A stretch of 43,759 bases of DNA from Enterococcus thailandicus (GCF_001886265.1 NZ_JXLE01000010.1:62979-106737), one strand, 5' to 3'; shown: positions 26,631 to 36,630, numbered from the stretch's first letter. A program made the numbers and translations. Notes: generated by a model not told the origin, from the letters alone.

Positions 26631-26972
26631 TCAACTGCATTCTTCCTCAGTGACCCACTTTTCACTCCAAACTTGTAACTGTTTGATTGAATTTTGTAAG
26701 TCTGCTCCTTTTTCAGTCAAAAGATATTCAGAACGATTGGATTCATTACAGGAAATATTTCGAGTAACAATTCCTTCTTTTTCTAACTCTTTTAGACGTT
26801 CAACTAATACTCGATCGCTAACCATCGGAATCTTTGCAGCAAGATCAACAAAGCGTTGCGGACCATTTTCTAGTAGTACATCAATAATCAACCCGTTCCA
26901 TTTTTTCCCCAAAATCGAGAAAGTTTTCTCAAACTTCGGACATAGAACAAAGTCTGTCTGTGTAAGCTCCAT
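26631..26972 (-). CDS. HxlR-family transcriptional regulator
   Basis: A 113-residue winged-helix regulator of the HxlR type. An N-terminal conserved Cys (Cys11 in FVLCPKFEKTFSILGKKW) corresponds to the redox-sensing Cys of members such as HypR and YodB. The recognition helix lies around MVSDRVLVERLKELEKEGIV. The start is the ATG at 26972 because AAAGAGGTG (about 26979-26987) is its ribosome binding site and overlaps the alternative GTG. A CTTAC-N5-GTAAG palindrome 36 nt upstream is the likely autoregulatory operator. The same palindrome recurs at the nitroreductase promoter, so that gene is a probable target. The signal is probably an electrophile or oxidant, by family analogy. Confidence 0.88.
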   Translation of the reverse strand: MELTQTDFVLCPKFEKTFSILGKKWNGLIIDVLLENGPQRFVDLAAKIPMVSDRVLVERLKELEKEGIVTRNISCNESNRSEYLLTEKGADLQNSIKQLQVWSEKWVTEEECS

Positions 26973-27007
26973 CTTACTCACCTCTTTTTGAAGAGTATAG
27001 CATAATA

Positions 27008-27022
27008 CTTACAAAGTGTAAG
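27008..27022. promoter_or_regulatory. Palindromic operator at the HxlR gene promoter
   Basis: CTTACAAAGTGTAAG has perfect 5-bp arms CTTAC/GTAAG, and the arms in fact extend to CTTACA/TGTAAG. On the minus strand it overlaps a possible -35 (TTACAC), with TATACT as the -10 16 nt later. Confidence 0.65.
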
Positions 27023-27036
27023 CAACTTATGCTTAT

Positions 27037-30000
27037 TCATAATCTTTTGTTAACATTTATGATTTTCTTGCCACGTAATAAAACTAAAAAGGTATTTGTT
27101 ACAGGTTTTCCTAAAGAATCAGCCAATGCTTGTTGGTAAAGTCGGAGCTGTCCTAAATATTTTTGAACAACTTTATCAATCTCAGTTGGGTCATCTGGAT
27201 TCATAAGGAAATCCGTTTTGAAATCATAAAGATAGATGTCATCTGCAAATTCGATATAGCCGTCAACGATTCCGTGAATCAGTAATTCATCAGTTTCATC
27301 CGGATAATTTTCAAACACTTCTTCCGCTGTCATCAGCATCGCAAATGGTTGCTCTCTTTTCACTTTTGTGGAGTGTTCCAGTAATAATTTTCCAAGATCT
27401 GTTTCAAAAAACCAAAGAATTGCAGAAATGTCGACTTTTTCTGCCACTTGTTGATCCACTAATCGCTTTTTGACTAGCTCTGCTAGTAAAGCTTGGATTG
27501 ATTCTTCTGTTGGTGGCTCCAATGGCAATAATTGCAACAACGTATGTGTGACTGTTCCAATTGCAGTTGCTGATACACCTTTTTGCAAAAATTTTGGTTC
27601 AGCTAGCTGTTCTTGTGTATAACGAAATTGTTGATTTTTTGCTTTTGTTTGATTGTCTTCCCAAGTTAGCTTCGTTGCCTGACTATCATCTGGGTCTTCA
27701 AATAATCGTTTGATTTCTGAAACAGATTGGTAACTCGTTGTTTGAGTGGCAGCCTGATAAGGATAAACATATGCTAAACGTTGACGCAGAGTCTCCGATA
27801 AACCAAATTGGTTTTCTTTCGGCGTAACTAAAGAAGGCTCCCGCTGTGCAAGTTGTTGACGCTTTTCCGCCAACTCTTGTTGGTTCATCCACAAAACGGT
27901 AAAGGAACCGTTCGCATCAGCTAAAGTCAATACTGACTCATCCTCCAAGTATTCAGACATTCGAGGATGACGAATCAAGCTGTAGCCAATCCAATTCATC
28001 AAGCTCCCTCGACCTTTCAAGCGCAACGCTGGATCCAGAACCAGTTCCGATGCATTTAGCGCTTCGCCCCACGTTTTAATTGTTTGTTCACGACTCTTGT
28101 AAGAGCCAACAATAAACAGTTTTTGTTCCGCCCGAGTCAACCCAACATACAATTTACGCATTTCTTCAGATAATAATTTGTTTTGTTTAGCTAATTTAAT
28201 GGCTTGAAAAGGTAATGTATCAAATAATACGCGAGTTTGCGGGTCCATGTAGCGGATTCCTGCACCTAATTTTTCTTCAAATACGTAGCGTTTTCGCAAA
28301 TCCTGTAAATTGAATTCTTTCGTCATGTCCAACAAAAAGACAACAGGGAATTCTAGTCCTTTACTGGCGTGAATCGTCATCACACGAACTGCATTGTCTT
28401 CCACCGCAATGACAGGTTCTGCCAAATCTTTATCCTTTTCTTGCATTTTTTCGATAAAACGAACAAACTGGTACAATCCTCGAAATGAACTTTGCTCATA
28501 AGCTTTCGCACGATCCACTAATGCATATAAATTCGCTTGTCTTTGTGCCCCAGCTGGTAACCCAACCACGTATTCTAAGTATCCCGTCTCGTAGTAAATA
28601 GCCCAAAGTAAGTCCGCAATTGAAGAACGTCGAGCAAGTTCACGCCATTTATCCAACAATTCTTTAAAATCAGAGAGCTTAGCACTCAAGTGATCTTGAT
28701 TCATTTTTTCATAAGTTAAAAAGGCATCAAAGAACGTACGATTTCGATCCGCTAAGCGAATCTGCGCTAATTCAGGTTCAATCAAGCCAACGATTGGTGA
28801 ACGTAAAATAGCTACTAAAGGAATGTCTTGGTAAGGATTATCAATGATTTGTAGTAATGAAATCACAGTCCGGATCTCTGTTGCTTGGAAATAATTTTGA
28901 GCATCGTTCATTTCCAGTGGAATATCTAAGGTCTTGAACACATCCAAAATCGTTAAATTATTTTTTTTCGTTGGTGTCAATAGGACAATATCCCCATATT
29001 CGACTGGTCGATTAGCTTTCAATTTTTTATCGTAGATTTCCCACTTGTTATCAATTAATTCACGGATTTTCAACCCCGCCATCAATAATTCGCCTTCTGT
29101 TTTATCTTCAAGAAAATCATCTGAAGGCAACTCTTCCGTAGTTTCTTCCTGTTCTTTTTCATAAATCAAAATTTCTGGATTAAACTGCGTACTATTAGGA
29201 AAATCAGGAAATCCTAACGCCAGTTTTGCTGCTTCATCATAAGTAATCTGGCCAACTTGTTCATCCATAATTTGTTCAAAAATCAGGTTAGTAAATCGCA
29301 AGACTTCTTCTCGCGAACGAAAATTTTCTGCCAGAACGATTCTTCTACCACCTTCTGCTTTTGAAAATTCTTGATATTTTTTGATGAATAGACTTGGATC
29401 CGCTAATCGGAAAGAATAAATAGATTGCTTGACATCTCCAACCATGAAAAGATTTCCATTCGTTGGATCAGGTTCTCTTAACCAGTATAAAATTGCTTCT
29501 TGCAATTGATTGACATCCTGATACTCATCAACCATTACTTCTTTGAATTTCTCTCGGTAATAATTCGAGGCTTCACTTGATATCCAACCATCAGCGGTTT
29601 TCTTGGTCAAAATCATCAACGCCAAATGTTCTAGGTCATTAAAATCTAATACGCCTTTTTCGCGTTTTTTCTCACTAAATCCATCCATAAACGCTTGTGT
29701 TACTTGGCACATCTCTTCGACTAAAGGAAGTGCTTGTGTCATAATAGCTTCCATTTGCGCTGGCGAAACAGCGAAATAATTTTTACTGATTCCTTGAATC
29801 ATTTTTTTCGAGCGATCACGAAGAGCTTTTACTTCTGCTGATCGTTCTTTCAATTCGGCTTTTCGACTGCTTTTAAATGTTGAAAAGGTTAAGTTTTCTA
29901 ATCCTTGATAAGCCATCTCTAGTTGATCTTGTATAAATGCCTCATAAATGGCATTGATTCGTTCACGTTCCTCGGAAACTTGGTCGTACATTTTTTCCAA

Positions 30001-30750
30001 ACCTTCCGTCTGAGCTAAGCTGACCATCTCTTCATATGCCTGTACACATTGAAAAACATCTGCCAAAATCAATGGACGTAATTGATTTTGATATAACGCC
30101 GATTCGCCAAGCGAGCCTTCTAAACGATAAGATTCACTCAATCCTTTAAGCCAATTAGTTGGATCTGGATTCGCACGCGCAAACTCATAAAGAGACAAGA
30201 TTAAGTCAGTCAAGCCTTCATCTGATCGATCATTTGAAAAGTTTGTCGTTAGTTGGAAAAATCGCTCATTTTTTTCTCCGTAAAGACGTTCACGTAATTC
30301 GTCCCACACGTCTTCTTTCATTAACAAGGTTTCTGTTTCATCTGTCAGCATTCGAAAAACTGGATCGATATCGATCAGATAATAAAAACGACGAATGACA
30401 GTTAAACAAAACGCATGTAGTGTTGAAATATTAGCTGTGGGTAGCAACATTAATTGTTTCGTAAAATGTTGCTGACGTTGCGTATCTGTTTCGTCGTTGA
30501 TTGCCGACTGCAAAGCTTCTTGGATTCTTTCTTTCATCTCACGTGCAGCAGCTTCCGTAAACGTAACAATCAAGAGTTCATCAATATTGACACCCATTTT
30601 AAGTTTTTCAATCACTCGACGAACAAGAACTGTGGTTTTTCCTGATCCTGCTGAAGCGGAGACAAGCAAATTGTCCCCACGATCAAAAATCGCTTGCCAT
30701 TGTTCATCTGTAAAACGTTCATTTTGGGGCTTTAATGGAATCTGACTCAC
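27037..30750 (-). CDS. rexA: RexA (AddA-type) helicase-nuclease subunit
   Basis: A 1,237-residue subunit of the RexAB/AddAB complex that processes double-strand breaks for RecA loading. The N-terminal UvrD-type helicase has Walker A SASAGSGKTT (31-40), the Walker B-like DEYQDVN and the motif RVMTIHASKGLEFPVV. The C-terminal RecB-like nuclease has DFKTD at 1176-1180, with the upstream acidic GIVDGYIEF segment. The GTG start overlaps the rexB stop (GTGA), so translation is coupled. In Lactobacillales the complex recognises a Chi-like site. Confidence 0.96.
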   Translation of the reverse strand: MSQIPLKPQNERFTDEQWQAIFDRGDNLLVSASAGSGKTTVLVRRVIEKLKMGVNIDELLIVTFTEAAAREMKERIQEALQSAINDETDTQRQQHFTKQLMLLPTANISTLHAFCLTVIRRFYYLIDIDPVFRMLTDETETLLMKEDVWDELRERLYGEKNERFFQLTTNFSNDRSDEGLTDLILSLYEFARANPDPTNWLKGLSESYRLEGSLGESALYQNQLRPLILADVFQCVQAYEEMVSLAQTEGLEKMYDQVSEERERINAIYEAFIQDQLEMAYQGLENLTFSTFKSSRKAELKERSAEVKALRDRSKKMIQGISKNYFAVSPAQMEAIMTQALPLVEEMCQVTQAFMDGFSEKKREKGVLDFNDLEHLALMILTKKTADGWISSEASNYYREKFKEVMVDEYQDVNQLQEAILYWLREPDPTNGNLFMVGDVKQSIYSFRLADPSLFIKKYQEFSKAEGGRRIVLAENFRSREEVLRFTNLIFEQIMDEQVGQITYDEAAKLALGFPDFPNSTQFNPEILIYEKEQEETTEELPSDDFLEDKTEGELLMAGLKIRELIDNKWEIYDKKLKANRPVEYGDIVLLTPTKKNNLTILDVFKTLDIPLEMNDAQNYFQATEIRTVISLLQIIDNPYQDIPLVAILRSPIVGLIEPELAQIRLADRNRTFFDAFLTYEKMNQDHLSAKLSDFKELLDKWRELARRSSIADLLWAIYYETGYLEYVVGLPAGAQRQANLYALVDRAKAYEQSSFRGLYQFVRFIEKMQEKDKDLAEPVIAVEDNAVRVMTIHASKGLEFPVVFLLDMTKEFNLQDLRKRYVFEEKLGAGIRYMDPQTRVLFDTLPFQAIKLAKQNKLLSEEMRKLYVGLTRAEQKLFIVGSYKSREQTIKTWGEALNASELVLDPALRLKGRGSLMNWIGYSLIRHPRMSEYLEDESVLTLADANGSFTVLWMNQQELAEKRQQLAQREPSLVTPKENQFGLSETLRQRLAYVYPYQAATQTTSYQSVSEIKRLFEDPDDSQATKLTWEDNQTKAKNQQFRYTQEQLAEPKFLQKGVSATAIGTVTHTLLQLLPLEPPTEESIQALLAELVKKRLVDQQVAEKVDISAILWFFETDLGKLLLEHSTKVKREQPFAMLMTAEEVFENYPDETDELLIHGIVDGYIEFADDIYLYDFKTDFLMNPDDPTEIDKVVQKYLGQLRLYQQALADSLGKPVTNTFLVLLRGKKIINVNKRL

Positions 30751-33700
30751 TCTTCTTCACCTCGTTTCAAAATTCTGCGTAATGCTTCGTCCTTATCCAG
30801 TTTTTCTAAGCGATGATAATTGTTTTCCTTTAACATCACATCGAAAGTGCAGACACTTCGAAATGGACAAAATTGACAAGCAATCCGCTGTTTATCTTTA
30901 TAGGCTGGATTTAGTTTGATTTCTCCCGAAGTGATTGCTTCACCAGCTAAACGCATATTTTTACGATTGTGTTCCATAAACTGATGTAATTCTTCTTCTG
31001 TGAAGAATTTTTCTTTACTGTAACTGCCCTTTTGATACTCATCTTTCGCATTTTTTTTCACTGGATAAATCAAAGATTGCTCTTTCGCTTCTAACGAATG
31101 ATCAAGAACTTCCAACAATCCCGGATCATCAACAAAGACACCATCATAACTAAACTTTTTCAACGTATTCTTTTCAATTTCTTCGTTTTCGGTTAATACA
31201 GGGTTGTGGACATGTAAATAATAGGAACCAGCAGGCTTGACTGTGGCTTGTCCGGTTAAGCGTACTGCATCCATCAAGGCAACATCTAAGTAAGTCAATA
31301 GTTGCATGGCCATTCCATAGTAAGCTTCCGTAACATCAAACGTTCGCCCACTAGATTTATAGTCCACAACACTTAACCAGGTTTCGTCTTGTTCCGTGGC
31401 CGTGTCGATACGGTCGATTTTTCCGCGAACATGTAGTCTTCCACCATTTTGTAAAGGTAATTCCAAACCCGGGATTCCTTTTGCCCCAGCAATTTGTCCG
31501 AATAAAATCTCCGTTTGTAACGGATGGAGACCGGTATTTTTACTTTGTTTTTGTAACGCCCACGCTACTTTTTGGATTGTTTGGCTCAATTGATAACGGA
31601 TGTAGTTCATCCGTGCAGAACTATCTAAAATTTCAAAACGCAGTTCACCAAAAACTTCTTGGAGAACTTTCTCAGTAAATGCTTGGCGTTCTTTTTCCGT
31701 CATGTTAACGAGTGAAAGTTCATTTGAAAATAATAATTTAAAGAAGCGATCCAGTGATTCATGATAAAAGTCCCCAGTTGCTGCTGGTGTCAGTCCATAA
31801 ATCATCCGTTCTTTCAACTTCAAGCCAAATTGAACAAAATATTTATATTCACAGTTGTAAAAATTTTCCATACGAGAAATAGACGTATAGATTTCTTTTC
31901 CGTATAACTGCTCTGCTAACTCTGTCGGTAATGAAACTGGAACATTCAAATGAGACTGACTTTCAAATACACGTAAAGCAAAGTTCCGCCAAGGAGAATG
32001 GAGAACGACTTCTCTCAATTCAGTCCATACTTTCGCTAATTGTTGTTTCTCATCTGCTGCCAAACGAAACATTCGGTTCAACGTATCAACGGCACTCCGA
32101 TACGTCCCAATATAATCCGCTGGCTCACTGGTCACCGTCAATCGTGTCTTTTTCTCAATTGGAATTGCTAAATAACGATTGATTCGTTGTAAATAAGGAG
32201 AAATTTTCAAACTTCGATCCGTATCGTAACTTTGTGCATAGCTTAAATAAAGTCGCTCTGTGCCTGAAAGAAAGACCAAATATGCTTGAAAAGGTTCAGA
32301 AGACATACTTTCCGTTGCAGGATCAAACAAATACTGATCTTCAGCCAATGCTTGATTCAATTGTTCTCGTTCTTCACTAGATAGCAGACCTTTTGTTTCT
32401 TGACGAGCTGGGAAAGTTTGATCGTTCAAGCCCAAAGCAAAGGTAATTTTTGCTTGATTTGGACGAACTAATTCTAAGCGGTTTACTTGAACTTGATCAA
32501 TTGCTGTAGGAATCTTCCCATAACTTAAATTTTCTAGTCCACTGCTAATAATGTCTTGGAATGTTTCCCATTCAAAGCTGGTTTCCCCATAAATCAATGC
32601 AAACTCGTCCAGTAAGTCGATCAACGCCCCCCACGTTTGCTCATGATTTCTGGCTTGTGCTAAATTTCCGCGGGCAACTTCTTGATTCCGCCAAAATAAC
32701 AGTTGTTGACGGACACCACTGGTCACTAAAAACTGATAAAAAACACTAGCAGCTTCTTGACCATTTTCACAATTTTTGATTTTTTTAAAGAAACCCGGAA
32801 TATTACTCTGGAATAAACGACGAATCTCATTTGACTGCTCTTGCAGTTCTTGAACGTCTTCCAGCTCCTCTGTTTCAAAGTTGTAAGAAACAAACGTCCA
32901 ATCCTTTGCGCGAGTCCAGTAGTTTCCTTGATAATTATAAGCTAAAGCAACATTTTCTGTGAGATCTAATTTTTTGCGGAAATCATCTCTGATCCATTGC
33001 CATTGTTCCTGCTCTAATTCTTGATTTTCTGGAGCAATCAATAACTCCGTTTTGAAAAATCGCATAATGTCACTCAAACGATAGGCGTAGCGATCCAAAG
33101 CAAACAGACTGTTGATCCACTCGATCAGAGGATGGTTCTCCATCAACTGCTCTTCATCGAGATAAAACGGAATCGCCATTTCTTGAAAAATCGGCTTTAA
33201 TAAATTGCCATAAAGAAGCATATCTTTCGTCAATACTTGAATATCGCGATACCGACATTCCCCCTCGCTAACCAAGCGGCGAATTTCCACGGCCAACTGT
33301 TGGACTTCTTCCGTTGGTGTTTCCGCCTCCCACAAATGAATCGTCTTTTGTGCACCAACTTTTCGAGAACGATTTTGTTTTTGACTACTTGTTTCTTCCC
33401 ACATCTCTTGTAATGCGGCTAACGCTTCTGGCACTTCCTTCGCTGGTGCATATTGATCAATCAAAATCGGTGCACGATGTTCTTTTGCCCCGTTCAACAA
33501 GCGAAAATATAACTTGCCTGTTTCGTGAAACAGATTTAAGGGTTCAGGCACTTCATTAGGATAAGGTCGATCAAGTAATAAATCGACAACCAGGTTTCCT
33601 TTGACCATCATTGCGCTCAACAACTGATACTCCTGGGCATTGATCCGAGAAAAACCCGTCATCAAAAATTTTACATGGCGAAAATCTTGTTGATAAAGAT

Positions 33701-34280
33701 ACTCACTTAAAATAGCTAAAGCATCTTCTGCTTGTAGCATTCGCTCAAATAGTTCTTCTTCATACGCAGAAAAAATCAACTGTAAATCTTGCATTTTCAA
33801 TTGTTGGTCTGCTGCTTTGGGACTTTCCCCAGTTACACTAGCTATTAAGTCACTTGGGTGAATGTTTCCTGTGCGCATTTCTTCATATAATTCTTGGAGT
33901 TGCTTGATGAATCCTTTTTTGTTGACTTCTCCACGAAAAATGGTCAATTTTTCGCGGTTTTTTTCTAATATCTGACGTAGAATCATTGCTGAGCCAGACT
34001 CGGTGATGCTATTACCTGAAAGCAAAGTTGTCTGTTGCAAAATGTACCATGCTAGTCGATAAAAACTAAAGACTTGCACCTTTGTCGTACTAAAGGTTTG
34101 TGTTCCTTTGCGCTGACGTAACATTGCTAATAATTCTTGTTCTTGTTCAAACTTATTGTAATTAGGTACAAGGAAAAAGACTTGATTTTGAGGAGCTGCT
34201 TCTAACCAAGCCGTTGCCTCATCAATCAGTGCTGTTCGATGATCTTTCTTACCTGAGCCGAGAATAAATTGTAAAGACAT
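30747..34280 (-). CDS. rexB: RexB (AddB-type) nuclease subunit
   Basis: The 1,177-residue partner of RexA. The N-terminal helicase-like part is degenerate; the Walker A position reads GSGKKDHRT, so ATPase activity there is doubtful. The C-terminal nuclease has DRIDT and VVDYKSSGRTFD. Iron-sulfur cysteines are seen as a first Cys in FYNCEYKYF and the late C-x2-C-x5-C group at 1135, 1138 and 1144, as in AddB. The start ATG at 34280 follows AAAGGAGG. It is the first gene of the rexBA operon. Confidence 0.95.
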   Translation of the reverse strand: MSLQFILGSGKKDHRTALIDEATAWLEAAPQNQVFFLVPNYNKFEQEQELLAMLRQRKGTQTFSTTKVQVFSFYRLAWYILQQTTLLSGNSITESGSAMILRQILEKNREKLTIFRGEVNKKGFIKQLQELYEEMRTGNIHPSDLIASVTGESPKAADQQLKMQDLQLIFSAYEEELFERMLQAEDALAILSEYLYQQDFRHVKFLMTGFSRINAQEYQLLSAMMVKGNLVVDLLLDRPYPNEVPEPLNLFHETGKLYFRLLNGAKEHRAPILIDQYAPAKEVPEALAALQEMWEETSSQKQNRSRKVGAQKTIHLWEAETPTEEVQQLAVEIRRLVSEGECRYRDIQVLTKDMLLYGNLLKPIFQEMAIPFYLDEEQLMENHPLIEWINSLFALDRYAYRLSDIMRFFKTELLIAPENQELEQEQWQWIRDDFRKKLDLTENVALAYNYQGNYWTRAKDWTFVSYNFETEELEDVQELQEQSNEIRRLFQSNIPGFFKKIKNCENGQEAASVFYQFLVTSGVRQQLLFWRNQEVARGNLAQARNHEQTWGALIDLLDEFALIYGETSFEWETFQDIISSGLENLSYGKIPTAIDQVQVNRLELVRPNQAKITFALGLNDQTFPARQETKGLLSSEEREQLNQALAEDQYLFDPATESMSSEPFQAYLVFLSGTERLYLSYAQSYDTDRSLKISPYLQRINRYLAIPIEKKTRLTVTSEPADYIGTYRSAVDTLNRMFRLAADEKQQLAKVWTELREVVLHSPWRNFALRVFESQSHLNVPVSLPTELAEQLYGKEIYTSISRMENFYNCEYKYFVQFGLKLKERMIYGLTPAATGDFYHESLDRFFKLLFSNELSLVNMTEKERQAFTEKVLQEVFGELRFEILDSSARMNYIRYQLSQTIQKVAWALQKQSKNTGLHPLQTEILFGQIAGAKGIPGLELPLQNGGRLHVRGKIDRIDTATEQDETWLSVVDYKSSGRTFDVTEAYYGMAMQLLTYLDVALMDAVRLTGQATVKPAGSYYLHVHNPVLTENEEIEKNTLKKFSYDGVFVDDPGLLEVLDHSLEAKEQSLIYPVKKNAKDEYQKGSYSKEKFFTEEELHQFMEHNRKNMRLAGEAITSGEIKLNPAYKDKQRIACQFCPFRSVCTFDVMLKENNYHRLEKLDKDEALRRILKRGEEE

Positions 34281-34383
34281 TTTACTCCTCCTTTACTTTT
34301 TGATGCTCTTCTATTATAACAAAAAAACTGAACATTCGTTCTACTTATCAAGGTTTTTGGTAAAAAGAAATAACTTTTTAAAA

Positions 34384-34660
34384 AAGGTTGTGACACAAAG
34401 CGGTTAGCTCCGACAAGATAGCGCGCAAGCACTCAAAATAGCTTTTCATATTTTGAAGTGAATGCAATCTATCTTGAGGAGTTGCTTTGAGAACACCGTG
34501 GATAAGGTTGTGATTCAAAACGTTCCCCTTCAACAATATAATACGCAATCATAAAAAATAAATTTTTCTATTTTGAAGTGATTGAAAATTATATCGAGGG
34601 ATTGCTTTGGGAACGTCACAAATAATCTTCCAACATAAAACATTCAGCTCCGAAAAAACA
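34384..34660 (+). repeat. R1 repeat, two complete tandem 120-bp units plus a partial third
   Basis: Units start at 34384, 34504 and 34624, exactly 120 bp apart. Unit 1 keeps strong pairing, such as CAAGATAG with CTATCTTG and CAAAGC with GCTTTG. Unit 2 has diverged to an ATATAAT/ATTATAT type pairing in the same place. Unit 3 is lost after about 37 bp. This locus is the exception, as no plus-strand gene ends just before it. It fills most of the 500-bp gap between rexB and dtpT. Confidence 0.85.
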
Positions 34661-34743
34661 ATCAAAAATATTTGTTTTGTTGGCAAACCTATTTCTCATA
34701 AACTTTCTTTACACTTAATCTCAAAGTTTTACCGTTTTCTCCA

Positions 34744-34778
34744 CAAAAAAAGCCTAGGACATCAACTGCCCTAGGCTC
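34744..34778 (-). terminator. Terminator of dtpT
   Basis: AGCCTAGG and CCTAGGCT pair around a 12-nt loop with a T-run on the minus strand, 9 nt after the stop codon. Confidence 0.88.
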
Positions 34779-34786
34779 TAACTTTT

Positions 34787-36253
34787 TTAATGAATTGAAC
34801 CCATTAATTTCTTAATTGGTTCTTTGATTGTGAATAATAAAATCCCACCGATGATTGCAACGACTCCGATAATCCCAAAATATGCTGATTCAGTTGCCGG
34901 TGTATAAAAACGAGCGATTTGCGCGTTAATTGCTTGTGATGAAGCATCTGCTAAGAACCAGATAGCAATTGTTTGTGATTCAAACGCGCGTGGTGCTAGC
35001 TTAGTTGTTACAGATAGACCAACTGGTGATAAACATAATTCTGCAATTACAATGATGAAGAAGCTACCAACCAACCACATTGGACTTACTTTTCCAGCTG
35101 TTCCATATAATAAACCTGGTAACATCAATAACAAGTAAGAAAGCCCAGCAAATAACAACCCAAGTGCAAATTTTACAACAGTTGATGGTTGTTTTTGTCC
35201 AAGTTTCGTCCATAAAGTAACGAAGACAGGTGTTAGAACAAAAATAAAAATTGGATTTAATGATTGGAACCAGCTTGCTTGGATCGTTACACCAAATAAA
35301 GTTGATTGTGTTCGTTCGCTAGCAAATAACGCAAGAATCGATGAACCTTGCTCTTGTAATGACCAGAAAATAATTGCTGCTAAAAACAAGGGAATATATG
35401 CTAATACTCGTGGTTTTTCTTCTGCAGAAACATCTTTTGACGTTAACATTTTTACAAAATAGAACACAGGTAGAACAATTCCAAGTATGCTAATCGAATT
35501 AACAAAGAAATCAATAGAAAGATGACCAGTTAATTGTGCACCACCAAAAATAGCAATGATGACAACAAACGCAATAATAAAGTTACGAATAAAACCTTTA
35601 CGTTCTTCTGGTGTTAATGGGTTTGGAGCTTTTGTTCCAACACCATCTAATGTTTTGCGGCCTTGGATGATGTATTGTAGTAGACCGAAGAACATCCCAA
35701 ATGCTGCTAACGAGAAACCTAAATGATAGTTATATTCTTGACCTAAAGTCCCAACAATCAGTGGTGCTAATAATGCCCCCAAGTTAACACCCATATAAAA
35801 GATTGAGAAACCTGCATCACGACGTAAATCTGTTTTTGAATAAAGATGTCCCACCATTCCGGACACATTTGGTTTCAATAAAGCTGTCCCCATAATAATC
35901 AATGCCATTGAAATAAATAAAGCACCTACTCCAAATGGTGTCGCTAAAACAATGTGACCAAACATGATGAATACTCCACCAAAAAATACTGTTCGTTTTG
36001 CTCCAAGTAAACGGTCGGAAATCCAACCACCAACAATGCTTGACATAAATACAAGTGAACCATAAATCGACATGATTGCTAAGGCCGTTGTACGTGGTAA
36101 TCCAAGACCACCATTGGAAACTGCGTCATACATATAATAAAGAAGTAATGCACGCATTCCATAATAACTGAATCGTTCCCACATCTCTGTGAAGAACAAT
36201 GTTGATAACCCCTTCGGCTGACCAAAGAAGCCTTTATCTTGTTGATTTTCCAT
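34787..36253 (-). CDS. dtpT: Proton-dependent di/tripeptide transporter (POT family)
   Basis: A 488-residue membrane protein with 12-14 predicted helices that imports di- and tripeptides with protons. The proton-coupling motif ExxERFxYYG is present (Glu23, Glu26, Arg27), and the PTR2 signature region FYMGVNLGALLAPLI lies around 150-165. It resembles DtpT of Lactococcus. It is transcribed alone, from a long AT-rich upstream region (36254-36540) in which I could not fix a promoter. It is divergent from the nitroreductase. Confidence 0.94.
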   Translation of the reverse strand: MENQQDKGFFGQPKGLSTLFFTEMWERFSYYGMRALLLYYMYDAVSNGGLGLPRTTALAIMSIYGSLVFMSSIVGGWISDRLLGAKRTVFFGGVFIMFGHIVLATPFGVGALFISMALIIMGTALLKPNVSGMVGHLYSKTDLRRDAGFSIFYMGVNLGALLAPLIVGTLGQEYNYHLGFSLAAFGMFFGLLQYIIQGRKTLDGVGTKAPNPLTPEERKGFIRNFIIAFVVIIAIFGGAQLTGHLSIDFFVNSISILGIVLPVFYFVKMLTSKDVSAEEKPRVLAYIPLFLAAIIFWSLQEQGSSILALFASERTQSTLFGVTIQASWFQSLNPIFIFVLTPVFVTLWTKLGQKQPSTVVKFALGLLFAGLSYLLLMLPGLLYGTAGKVSPMWLVGSFFIIVIAELCLSPVGLSVTTKLAPRAFESQTIAIWFLADASSQAINAQIARFYTPATESAYFGIIGVVAIIGGILLFTIKEPIKKLMGSIH

Positions 36254-36540
36254 AATCTATACCCCAATTCTTTAAATTTTCAGAAAATAATAAACATATT
36301 ACCTGAAAAATTTAACTGAAAAACTTATCTAAGAAATATATACTTCTTTTCTATAAAAATAAGTAAAATTCAATGACAAAATAATAAGAATAAAAAAACA
36401 CACATTTAATAATTATATAGTTCCTCTCGATAAACTTACTAAAAAAAGTCGTTAAAGCAGTTAAGTAACCGCTATCACTCTTTTTGCTTTCTCATTTACT
36501 TTTTCCTAAAAAAAAATTTCCATTTTTTTGAGCTTTTCTA

Positions 36541-36597
36541 TTTACTTACTTTTTGTAAGATGATATACTTCATTTTGTATTCAATTACAAAAAGTAA
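36541..36597 (+). promoter_or_regulatory. Two palindromic operators at the nitroreductase promoter
   Basis: CTTACTTTTTGTAAG (36545-36559) and an inverted, slightly shorter copy TTACAAAAAGTAA (36585-36597) flank TATACT (36564-36569), a likely -10. TTTACT (36541-36546) lies 17 nt before it as a weak -35. The arms equal those at the HxlR gene (27008-27022). Confidence 0.65.
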
Positions 36598-36630
36598 GTA
36601 AAAAAACAACATTCAAAGGGAGACTATACT

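Noticed and set aside
27698-27892. Antisense open frames within rexA, rexB, pheT and other long genes
   Set aside because: They lack ribosome binding sites and family motifs and are expected by chance opposite long genes.
34384-34660. The tandem 120-bp units as a CRISPR array
   Set aside because: The whole 120-bp unit is repeated and diverges along its length. There is no short constant repeat with unique spacers, and no cas genes are present.
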